From assembly GCA_050045915.1 (NCBI GenBank), contig JBNGCR010000200.1, positions 1 to 9,979 on the forward strand: a stretch of DNA of 9,979 nt, written 5' to 3'. The notes beneath the pieces were generated by a model, which saw only the letters and a list, made by a program, of their open reading frames with translations, made no database searches and had not been told where the DNA came from. Below, one piece after another: positions 1 through 5,810 of the stretch; position 1 is the stretch's first letter; every line of letters begins with the position of its first letter. The position numbers and the translations under genes were made by a program. The stretch comes from Limnospira sp050045915. GTDB lineage: Bacteria > Cyanobacteriota > Cyanobacteriia > Cyanobacteriales > Microcoleaceae.

Positions 1-1688
1 AAATACATCCCCAGACAGGCGTGGTAGACGGCGGAATCTTCCCGTTCGAGCTGATAGTAAGCCTCCCCCAAATAGGCGTGGGTGAGGGCTTGTAAATCTT
101 GCTCTCCCATCTGTTGGAGGACGGACAAACCTCGCTCCAAAACGGGGATAGCCTGGGCGGGCTGTTCCAGGGCAACATAGGCTATTCCCAATCCCAAATA
201 TCCGAGGGCTTGATTGACAAAATCGTTGAATTTTTCCGATAACTTCAATCCCTCTTCCAGGTAGTTCATGGAACTTTCGAGTTGTTCTAACGTGACGGTT
301 CGCTCCTGTCGGGCGATCGCAATTTCGGAAAATCCCAAACTGATCAGACAGTGAGATTCCCCCTGGCGGGCACCGATTTGTCGGGCTAAAATCAGGGCGC
401 GTTGGGCGTAGGTGACGGCTTGGGAATAGTCTTTTTGGCGCAAACTCAACCGGCTCAGGTGGTTGTAATTCGCCACTTCGCAGGCGCGATCGCCCGTCTG
501 ACTCGCCAGTTCCAACGCCTCTTGGTGCAGTTCCGCCGCCCGGTAGTGATTGCCGATCCACTGCTGAGAATAGCCAAGAACGGTGAGAATCCGGGCTTTC
601 TCCAGAATATTTTCGACGTAACTCAGGGGGCGATCGAGGTAGGTGATGGTTTCGCGGAAATTGTCGCCCGAAAACGAGGCGAATACGCCACCGTAAAGGG
701 GAAAATTACTCCGCTGTGCAAAAGTCCGCAGAATTTGCAATGTCATTTGAAAGCAACCCCGTCCGAGGCGATCGCGATCGGAATCGGAGGACAATGATTG
801 AAACCCGCTGCTGAGTTCCGACCAAATCATCGCGAACACCATGAACGTCACGCCAGCCAAATTTTGTCCCACCTGGGCACTGTAGGGTTGTTTGTCAAAC
901 CAGGTGACAAGTCCCGCCTGCAAGTCCCGCATTAAGATAATCAACCCCACCCATTCTTTCCAGTCGATTTGCTGTTTGGACTGGGCGAAAATGGCGGCGG
1001 ATTGGTTTTGGGCTTGTTTGCTAAATAGTTCTTTTGCCAGGGGGCTGTTGACGTTTTTTGCCCAGGTTTCCCAGGGTCCTGCTGCCGTCGCACCGCCGCC
1101 GAATCCGATATCTCTTTGGGGGCGATCGTACACCCAGCTAATCAAATAGGGTTCCAGTTCTTGTACCGTTTTTATTCCCTGAAGTAATCCCGCCGCATAC
1201 TGTCGCAATTCCGAGGCTTCCGATTCCGCCGGCAAACGGCCCGCTTCCTGTTCTAAGGTTTGGGCGAGTTGCCGGATTTGGGGATGTTTGAAAACGTAAG
1301 ATTGGTTGGGGTCGAGAACTTCAATTAAAACGGTCAATCGTTCGTTGGGATCGGCTTCTAAAATTTGTCGAACTGCACTGCTGCAATGACTCTGAACTTG
1401 ATAATTTTTCTGCCAATCTTCCCAAGCTTGCCGGATCATTTGAATCCCCCGCAGTTGTCGGGTGGCTTTCGCCTGCTTGAGTTCGTCGGACTCGGTTTTG
1501 ACTAAAGATTCTAGAGTCCCAATTTTTTCGATTAAACCCCGCTCAAAAATTTCTCCGGTTCCGACAGTGATTTCATCGACCAAACGTTTATATATTAAGG
1601 CTTTGGAGGCAATTTTTCCTTTTAAAATATTGGCGATGATATCGTCAATTAAAGTAATATAGCGTTCTCGATCTGAGGGTTGATTCAT
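1..1688 (-). CDS. TPR-repeat protein, 3' end beyond the window
   Basis: Reading the minus strand from an ATG at 1688 gives an uninterrupted frame of about 562 codons that leaves the window at its left edge without a stop, so the gene is partial. The start reads MNQPSDRERYITLIDD. The first half (about residues 1-350) is mostly helical and charged and I recognise no domain in it. From about residue 355 onward the sequence has tetratricopeptide-type helical pairs, for example AAELHQEALELASQTGDRA, QAVTYAQRALILARQIG and QAIPVLERGLSVLQQMGEQ, each followed by a helix ending in A.Y or L..LG. TPR solenoids bind other proteins; the partner here is unknown. No signal peptide is visible. No clear ribosome binding site precedes the ATG. 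It lies downstream of the NHL gene on the same strand, separated by 68 bp containing a double hairpin, so co-transcription is possible but not shown. Confidence 0.85.
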   Translation of the reverse strand, partial: MNQPSDRERYITLIDDIIANILKGKIASKALIYKRLVDEITVGTGEIFERGLIEKIGTLESLVKTESDELKQAKATRQLRGIQMIRQAWEDWQKNYQVQSHCSSAVRQILEADPNERLTVLIEVLDPNQSYVFKHPQIRQLAQTLEQEAGRLPAESEASELRQYAAGLLQGIKTVQELEPYLISWVYDRPQRDIGFGGGATAAGPWETWAKNVNSPLAKELFSKQAQNQSAAIFAQSKQQIDWKEWVGLIILMRDLQAGLVTWFDKQPYSAQVGQNLAGVTFMVFAMIWSELSSGFQSLSSDSDRDRLGRGCFQMTLQILRTFAQRSNFPLYGGVFASFSGDNFRETITYLDRPLSYVENILEKARILTVLGYSQQWIGNHYRAAELHQEALELASQTGDRACEVANYNHLSRLSLRQKDYSQAVTYAQRALILARQIGARQGESHCLISLGFSEIAIARQERTVTLEQLESSMNYLEEGLKLSEKFNDFVNQALGYLGLGIAYVALEQPAQAIPVLERGLSVLQQMGEQDLQALTHAYLGEAYYQLEREDSAVYHACLGMY

Positions 1689-1719
1689 GATGGATGGTAT
1701 GGGGTTAAAATGCGAGTAG

Positions 1720-1755
1720 CACAGGCATCCTGCCTGTGACAAGCTAGAAGCTTGT
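1720..1755. repeat. Twin perfect hairpins between NHL and TPR genes
   Basis: Two adjacent perfect inverted repeats are present. CACAGGCA (1720-1727) pairs with TGCCTGTG (1731-1738) around a TCC loop. ACAAGCT (1739-1745) pairs with AGCTTGT (1749-1755) around an AGA loop. The unit ends one base after the stop codon of the minus-strand NHL gene (1757-1759). Similar paired short hairpins occur as dispersed repeats in filamentous cyanobacteria, as I recall. It could act as an mRNA 3' stabiliser or a weak terminator, but there is no T tract. Confidence 0.8.
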
Positions 1756-1756
1756 G

Positions 1757-3277
1757 TTACGGAGGTGCGGATCGGTCTGGAATGCAAAAATTGGGGGCGC
1801 ACAATCCCTGAAATTCTACAGTTGAAATGGCGAAAGTATCGAGCTTTAGAACTCGGATCGCGTGGTTGTTGGTATCGGCGATATATAAGCGATCGCCGAT
1901 CGCACTGAGCCCTGATGGTTCGGCCAATTGCGCCTCGGTTCCCAAGATGCTTTGAGAGTCTCCCGTCTGCGGATCGATCCGCTTGATTTTGTGATTGTAG
2001 GTGTCCGCCACCCACAGTAAATGCTTCGCATATTCTACACCCAAACAGTGCTGAAGTCGGACATCAAATCCCCGGCCCTCGCGATCGCGAAGTGTTGCGG
2101 ATGCAATCTCGCCGAATCCCAACAATTTCCCACTCCCGCAAATCGTCCGCACCCGGGGATTGTCCCCCAAACCCACCCCCCGAATGGAACTGCTTTCGCT
2201 GTCGGCGACGAACAACTCCGAACCGTCCGCCGCCAAGCCACTCGGTTGGGAAAATGCCGCCTCCAACAATTCCCCGTCCACGCAGGATTCGGCCCCCCGT
2301 CCGGCGTAGGTTTCCACCCGTCCGCCGTCGAGGTCCAACACCCAAATCTGATGGGAACCCGCCATCGCCACGAATAGCCGATTCTCCACCCACTCCAAAT
2401 CCCAGGGAGAATTGAGGGCAACTTCGGTCCCCCGTCCGCCGTGGGGGTAGATGTGGCGGCTTTGTCGTCCCGTCCCCGCCACGGTTTCCACCGTCTGGGT
2501 GGTGAAATCGATTTTGCGGATGGCGTGATTTTCGGTATCGGCGACGTAGAGAAAATTGCCGTCGGGGGAAATTGCCATCCCCTGGGGGGCGAAAAATTGG
2601 GCGTCGGCGAAGGAACCGTCCCGCCATCCCGGCGTCCCGGTGCCGATGACTTGGGGTGCATCCCCGTCCAAATCGCCGACGATCAGGCGGTGGTGTCCCG
2701 AATCCGCCACGAAAAGCCGGTTTTGAGTTGAATCTGCCAAAACTTTGCCTGGAAACGCCAGGGGGGTCGTCAGGGGGCAACCCCTTTTTTCCAGGTTGAA
2801 ATTGAGGGTTTGGGGGGTGATTTTGCCCCGTTCCCGATAGTCCCGGATCAGATTTCCCAACATCTCGTCCAACGCCTCCCGGTTGCCTTCCCCCGCCGCG
2901 GTTCGGATACAGTAGCCGAGGGGATCGATAATGACGAGGGTGGGCCAGGCCCGGACGGCGTATTGTTGCCAGATATAAAAATCGCGATCGACGATCACCG
3001 GATGTTCGATGTCGTGGCGGAGAATCGCTTGGCGGATGTTGTCAACGTCCCGTTCGTTGTCGAATTTGGCGGAGTGGACGCCGATGACGGTAAGGCTGTC
3101 GGCGTATTTGGTTTCCAGATATTTTAAATCCGGTAAGATGTGGAGGCAATTGATACAACAATAAGTCCAGAAATCCAGAACCACCACCCGTCCCCGCAGT
3201 TCGGCCAGAGACAGGGGGCGATCGCAATTTAACCAGGGAAAATCGGCGGGAAGTTCGGGCGATCGCACGGGAGACAT
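1757..3277 (-). CDS. NHLRC2-like protein: thioredoxin-fold domain plus NHL beta-propeller
   Basis: This 506-residue protein has two parts. Residues about 10-150 are a TlpA/thioredoxin-like fold: the strand VVVLDFWTYCCINCLH carries the redox-type CxxC as C41-I-N-C44, preceded by C40, and a typical cis-proline sits at W111-P112 (RAWPTLVIID). Residues about 170-495 contain repeated NHL blades with the recurrent pattern LFVADSGHHRL, LYVADTENHAIRKID, LWVADTYNHKIKRID and LYIADTNNHAIRVL, predicting a propeller. The CCINC motif and domain order match animal NHLRC2 and its bacterial relatives; the molecular function of that family is not firmly established. There is no signal peptide, so it is probably cytoplasmic, unlike most TlpA proteins. 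The ATG at 3277 is the first in frame and leaves the thioredoxin domain complete. The stop directly abuts a double hairpin. Confidence 0.92.
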   Translation of the reverse strand: MSPVRSPELPADFPWLNCDRPLSLAELRGRVVVLDFWTYCCINCLHILPDLKYLETKYADSLTVIGVHSAKFDNERDVDNIRQAILRHDIEHPVIVDRDFYIWQQYAVRAWPTLVIIDPLGYCIRTAAGEGNREALDEMLGNLIRDYRERGKITPQTLNFNLEKRGCPLTTPLAFPGKVLADSTQNRLFVADSGHHRLIVGDLDGDAPQVIGTGTPGWRDGSFADAQFFAPQGMAISPDGNFLYVADTENHAIRKIDFTTQTVETVAGTGRQSRHIYPHGGRGTEVALNSPWDLEWVENRLFVAMAGSHQIWVLDLDGGRVETYAGRGAESCVDGELLEAAFSQPSGLAADGSELFVADSESSSIRGVGLGDNPRVRTICGSGKLLGFGEIASATLRDREGRGFDVRLQHCLGVEYAKHLLWVADTYNHKIKRIDPQTGDSQSILGTEAQLAEPSGLSAIGDRLYIADTNNHAIRVLKLDTFAISTVEFQGLCAPNFCIPDRSAPP

Positions 3278-3361
3278 GATCGGAGTTTTTGACGATTGAT
3301 ATATTTTAACAATAGTGTCGCCGAATGGGTTCCTATTTTTTTCATCGCGTGTTTGATAATA

Positions 3362-3685
3362 TCATAACTCCGCCTCTTGAATTCGCTGCAATGCCGCTTT
3401 CAATCGAGGTAAATCGACACGAACCGTCTCCCAAATCATCTCCACCTCAACGCGGAAATACTCATGAATCACCACATTTCGCATTCCCCTGATTTGACTC
3501 CACGGAATGCTCGGTTCTGCCACTTCCAAATCGGCGATCGCACTCGCCACCGCCTCCCCAATTACAGCTAAACTGTACAACACCACCCGCAAGGGTTGAC
3601 GATCCCGCGAAAATGCTTCAAAGTTCAAATCCGCGACCGTTTCCTCCACCACCGCAATTTCCGACAACATATCCCGCACCCGCAA
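3362..3685 (-). CDS. hepT: HepT-type (DUF86) toxin, orphaned
   Basis: The 107-residue all-helical protein fits the HepT/DUF86 family. It has the IGEA segment at residues 42-45 and the R-x4-H-x-Y signature as R69-NVVI-H74-E-Y76 within GMRNVVIHEYF. Known HepT proteins are HEPN toxins that are neutralised when the partner nucleotidyltransferase MntA AMPylates the motif tyrosine. In known loci mntA lies immediately upstream. Here no intact mntA is present: the next 900 bp upstream hold divergent vapBC, and only a short mntA-like stump remains at 4480-4572. The start is TTG at 3685 (GTG at 3679 is an alternative). Homologues I recall begin several residues earlier (RDWRLRIQDIL-like); here the in-frame upstream codons read FAEFE with no start codon, so the 5' end may have been trimmed or replaced. 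Confidence 0.85.
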   Translation of the reverse strand: MRVRDMLSEIAVVEETVADLNFEAFSRDRQPLRVVLYSLAVIGEAVASAIADLEVAEPSIPWSQIRGMRNVVIHEYFRVEVEMIWETVRVDLPRLKAALQRIQEAEL

Positions 3686-3758
3686 CTCAAATTCCGCAAA
3701 GGGACCCTTGCCCTGCTATAGTATAAAGAAATTAAGACACTATCCGATCGAGAAAATC
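3686..3758. promoter_or_regulatory. Divergent intergenic region of hepT and vapB with a short palindrome
   Basis: These 73 bp separate the TTG of hepT from the ATG of the vapB-like gene. They contain the perfect 11-bp palindrome AAGGGACCCTT (3699-3709), followed by an A/T-rich stretch GCTATAGTATAAAG with a possible -10 TATAGT (3717-3722) for the plus-strand operon. VapB-type antitoxins commonly repress their own promoter through a palindrome, so this is a plausible operator. It is a single short site, and no good -35 is visible. Confidence 0.35.
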
Positions 3759-4004
3759 ATGAGAATCCGAGGCATTAAACGGGGTCGGATCATCGAGTTG
3801 ACCGAAGAACTTGAAATTCCCGACGGTTGCGAGATCGCCATCGAAATCCCATCCCAAATCTTTCTCGGCACGGAAGAGCGCTGGCAACGCTTAAGTCAAC
3901 TTTTCGGAGCCTGGTCAAATCAACCCGATCTGGATGCGAACTTTGACGCGATCGCCGACGAACGCCATCGATATCGCGGTCGAGATTTACCAAATTTTGA
4001 TTGA
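3759..4004 (+). CDS. VapB-like antitoxin (AF2212/DUF104-like N-terminus)
   Basis: The likely start is the ATG at 3759, giving 81 residues beginning MRIRGIKRGRIIELTEEL. A TTG start at 3708 would add 17 residues that lie in the probable promoter and do not look like the family. The N-terminal pattern (I-R-G-x-x-x-x-G-x-I-E-L-x-E-x-L-x-[IL]-P-D-G) resembles small beta-strand antitoxins of the AF2212-like (DUF104) type that are common in cyanobacteria. The C-terminal half (RWQRLSQLFGAWSNQPDLDA) is the expected toxin-binding tail. Three bases separate its stop from the PIN toxin ATG, so the two are one operon. It is expected to bind and inhibit the toxin and to autoregulate. The exact antitoxin family is less certain than the TA role. 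Confidence 0.75.
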   Translation: MRIRGIKRGRIIELTEELEIPDGCEIAIEIPSQIFLGTEERWQRLSQLFGAWSNQPDLDANFDAIADERHRYRGRDLPNFD

Positions 4005-4007
4005 AAG

Positions 4008-4403
4008 ATGTATTTACTGGACACCAACATCTGCATCGCACTGCTCAAAAATAACGAAAATGCCGTCGGTAAATTTACACAAAACTTTCAGTCAACTTAT
4101 CTTTCTTCAATTGTCGTGGCGGAACTCTACAAGGGTGTTTACTGTTCTCGAAAAATCGAACAAAATTTACAAACGCTGGAACGGTTTGTAGACTTACTGC
4201 CCGTTCTCGATTTCGATCGCGTGGCGGCTATTGAATTTGGCAAGATTCAAGGAGAATTGCGACGTATCGGACGCCCGACAGGTGAACTGGATGCCATTAT
4301 CGCAGCCGTGGCGCGATCGCGACAATTGATTCTAGTGACAGACAATGTTAAACACTTCGAGAATATTGTCAACTTGGAAATTGAAAATTGGCTGATTCAA
4401 TAA
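4008..4403 (+). CDS. vapC: VapC-family PIN-domain toxin
   Basis: This 131-residue protein is a complete PIN domain. The acidic residues that bind the metal in PIN ribonucleases are all visible: D5 in YLLDTNICIALL, E39 in VVAELYKG, D95 in GELDAIIAAVA, and D112 (next to N113) in LVTDNVKHF. Family members are Mg2+-dependent endoribonucleases that cleave tRNA or rRNA when freed from the antitoxin. The start ATG lies three bases after the antitoxin stop. Length is normal for VapC and no inactivating change is visible, so it is probably functional. Downstream, TTGAAAAT (4435-4442) and ATTTTCAA (4449-4456) form an A/T-rich hairpin. Confidence 0.93.
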   Translation: MYLLDTNICIALLKNNENAVGKFTQNFQSTYLSSIVVAELYKGVYCSRKIEQNLQTLERFVDLLPVLDFDRVAAIEFGKIQGELRRIGRPTGELDAIIAAVARSRQLILVTDNVKHFENIVNLEIENWLIQ

Positions 4404-4470
4404 TTTTCGTATTCTCAGGAGTAATATTGTAAAATTGAAAATCGAGCAATTTTCAAGTCTTTGCATCAAG

Positions 4471-4500
4471 TCCCCCTTGTTAAGGGAGATTTAGGGGGAT
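4471..4500. repeat. Dispersed cyanobacterial CCCCCT...AGGGGG repeat
   Basis: The stretch begins TCCCCCTTGTTAAGGGAG and ends TTTAGGGGGAT. It is internally self-complementary: CCCCC with GGGGG, and CCCTT/CCTTG-type with AAGGG. On the minus strand it reads TCCCCCTAAATCTCCCTTAA, a form I recognise as a widely dispersed intergenic repeat in cyanobacteria. It supplies the last codons and the stop of the mntA-like stump at 4480-4572, so it marks the breakpoint of that gene. Confidence 0.7.
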
Positions 4501-4572
4501 TCGACCGTATCCAAACTCGTCGAGGCGATCGCGGTGAGTCTCCAATAAATCCAGAACCCGTTTCTTATCCAT
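4480..4572 (-). pseudogene. Truncated MntA-type nucleotidyltransferase (N-terminal stump)
   Basis: From the ATG at 4572 the minus strand encodes 30 residues. The first 21 or so, MDKKRVLDLLETHRDRLDEFG, closely resemble the N-terminus of MNT-domain nucleotidyltransferases (MDKxxVLxxLxxHxxxLxxFGV, then normally SLALFGSVARDE). The GS...D-x-D catalytic region never appears. The frame instead runs into the repeat at 4471-4500, which encodes IPLNLP and a TAA at 4482-4480. The start lies 15 bp after the UPF0175 stop on the same strand. MntA-type proteins are antitoxins of HepT, and an orphan hepT in the same orientation lies downstream at 3685, beyond vapBC. I infer that this is the broken 5' end of that operon. 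It is too short to be an active enzyme. Confidence 0.65.
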
Positions 4573-4587
4573 CCGTCAATTTTTAAA

Positions 4588-4833
4588 TCAAATTTTTCCC
4601 AGCGCTTGCAACGTTTGAATATCTTGTTTCAAATCTTCCACATCATAATGAATGCAGATATTGCGACTGGCAAGGAGTTGTTGAAAATTGAGTTGATTCA
4701 TCCCCGCCAAACGGCTGGCGTTGCCGAGGGTTAATTTTTCGGTCTGGTAAAGCATGACGGCGATTTCCAGCTTTAACTCTGCTTCCGACATTCCGGTACT
4801 TTGGAAAATGTCATCGGGGATTGTGATGCTCAT
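4588..4833 (-). CDS. UPF0175 family small protein (antitoxin-type)
   Basis: An 81-residue protein starting MSITIPDDIFQSTGMSEAEL and continuing LKLEIAVMLYQTEKLTLGNASRLAGMNQLNFQQLLASRNI, then IHYDVEDLKQDIQTLQALGK. This is the standard layout of UPF0175: a short N-terminal strand, the E...A..LY....L..G.AA.LAG helix-turn-helix-like core, and a C-terminal Y..ED...D helix. UPF0175 genes are often found next to PIN-domain toxins and are treated as predicted antitoxins and DNA-binding regulators. No matching toxin follows on its own strand: the next ORF is the mntA-like stump 15 bp away, so it too seems orphaned. The ATG at 4833 gives the family's normal length. Confidence 0.85.
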   Translation of the reverse strand: MSITIPDDIFQSTGMSEAELKLEIAVMLYQTEKLTLGNASRLAGMNQLNFQQLLASRNICIHYDVEDLKQDIQTLQALGKI

Positions 4834-4882
4834 GGTTTGTTTCCCAAATCTTTTTTAAGGGTAGCACCAAATCGGTCAGGCA

Positions 4883-4947
4883 AGAAACCGGGTTTCTATG
4901 AGAATTGTTGCATTAGAATCGAAGTTTGAGGAAGAAACCCGGTTTCT
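4883..4947. repeat. Inverted pair of 15-bp AGAAACCGGGTTTCT palindromes
   Basis: AGAAACCGGGTTTCT (4883-4897) and AGAAACCCGGTTTCT (4933-4947) are exact reverse complements of each other. Each is itself a 7-bp inverted repeat around one central base. This is a short palindrome seen repeatedly in cyanobacterial genomes, as I recall. They sit between the divergent UPF0175 and lysozyme-like genes and could flank a small mobile unit or affect both promoters. Confidence 0.75.
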
Positions 4948-4995
4948 ACATTCAGACGCGATCGCGCCCGAGACGGATTATAATTGAGAAGATTT

Positions 4996-5003
4996 GAGGA
5001 AGG
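4996..5003 (+). promoter_or_regulatory. Ribosome binding site deciding the start of the lysozyme-like gene
   Basis: GAGGAAGG lies 7 bases before the ATG at 5011. It supports that start over an in-frame TTG at 4984, which would place the site inside the coding region. Confidence 0.6.
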
Positions 5004-5010
5004 GTCAAAA

Positions 5011-5568
5011 ATGGTGTCGCTTTCGGGTCGATCTGGGAACGAATTAAAAATTCATCACCTGCGGGACGAGATCCGCCGATCCGCCGCCGAGTTCCGCCTG
5101 TCGCCGGAAATTGTGGGGGCGATCGTTTTGGACGAGTTGGAACGCCGTAGTTTTGAGGACGATATCGAGGAGATTTTGGCGGTAATTTTACCCGGTTTGG
5201 TCTACTGGGCCGACTGGTCGATCGGCATCGCCCAAATCAAGCCGAAAACCGCCGAAATCGTCTATCGGGAACTGTTGGGAAATTGCCCCAAACCCAATCA
5301 AATCGTGCGATCGCTCTTGGATGAAAAAATATCCTGTCGCCTCGTCGCCGCCTACTGTCGCCATATTATCAATCTGTGGCGGGATGCGTTTCCCCAGGCG
5401 GAAAATACCGGACTTGACGGCGACGGTGCCCGCCTGTTGGGAACCCTGTATTCCCTCGATCCGACGGGAACCTGGGGGGTGAACGATCGCCCCATTTTCA
5501 ACGATCGCGGCGAGGGTATCGTCGCCAGTATGCCCAAAATTCGCCAGTTAATTGAAACCCAAATTTAA
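5011..5568 (+). CDS. Lysozyme-fold (transglycosylase-like) protein without signal peptide
   Basis: The 185-residue protein from ATG 5011 shows the layout of SLT/lysozyme-like domains. A helix PEIVGAIVLDELERR carries a candidate catalytic glutamate (E42). It is followed after about 25 residues by DWSIGIAQIKPKTA (68-81), which resembles the G-[LI]-x-Q-[IL]-x-P-x-T-A motif of soluble lytic transglycosylases. Later comes GTLYSLDPTGTWG (144-156), at the place of the usual AxYNxG motif but poorly conserved. If active it would cleave peptidoglycan glycan strands. There is no signal peptide or membrane segment, so it would need a holin, another export route or an intracellular role; the fold may also be reused for something else. 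It stands alone on the plus strand, convergent with the ATPase gene, and no phage genes are visible nearby. Confidence 0.6.
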   Translation: MVSLSGRSGNELKIHHLRDEIRRSAAEFRLSPEIVGAIVLDELERRSFEDDIEEILAVILPGLVYWADWSIGIAQIKPKTAEIVYRELLGNCPKPNQIVRSLLDEKISCRLVAAYCRHIINLWRDAFPQAENTGLDGDGARLLGTLYSLDPTGTWGVNDRPIFNDRGEGIVASMPKIRQLIETQI

Positions 5569-5604
5569 CTTTATTTTGTTGTTGGGATTCAGCCCCTTCT
5601 GTAA

Positions 5605-5810
5605 TCAGAGTAATTCTTTAAGGGCTACAGTTTGTCGGTCAAAGAATTTAATTTTAATTTTATCGCGATCGTTGAGTAGCGTCAAGCAAACGATATCTCT
5701 TCAACGATTCCCTCTTTCTCCAACGCTTTGTGAAATTCCGGCCTGAGTAAAAATGGGGATTTTCCATCCGATTGATTAAAGACTAAATATGTTTTTCTTC
5801 TTTTACTCAT
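5605..5810 (-). pseudogene. Small ORF overlapping the ATPase 3' end, probably frameshifted
   Basis: The ATG at 5810 overlaps the end of the ATPase gene by 8 nt (ATGAGTAA), a typical translational-coupling arrangement. As written it encodes 42 residues (5810-5682), starting MSKRRKTYLVFNQSDGK and ending EKEGIVEEISFA, then TGA. A second frame continues immediately: from GAT ATC GTT at about 5696 it reads DIVCLTLLNDRDKIKIK and then FFDRQTVALKELL to a TGA at 5607-5605. Restoring one base near GAAGAGATATC (about 5695-5701) would join the two into about 68 residues. Both halves look like normal protein, so I read this as one small gene with a one-base deletion, either real or a draft-sequence error. 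I do not recognise its family. It may be the partner of the ATPase. Confidence 0.5.

Noticed and set aside
2021..2780. Several overlapping open frames on both strands within the NHL gene
   Set aside because: They are rich in Pro, Arg and Gly from out-of-frame reading of a GC-rich coding region, and the NHL frame has clear domains throughout.
3708..3758. Longer vapB-like protein from TTG 3708
   Set aside because: The 17 extra residues lie in the probable promoter, and the AF2212-like domain begins exactly at the ATG at 3759.
4435..4456. Rho-independent terminator after vapC
   Set aside because: The 8-bp hairpin is almost all A/T and has no following T tract, so I do not call it a terminator.
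5612..5648. Terminator from AATTCTTT/AAAGAATT between the converging genes
   Set aside because: The stem is A/T-rich with a 21-nt loop, and it overlaps the second frame of the probable small gene.
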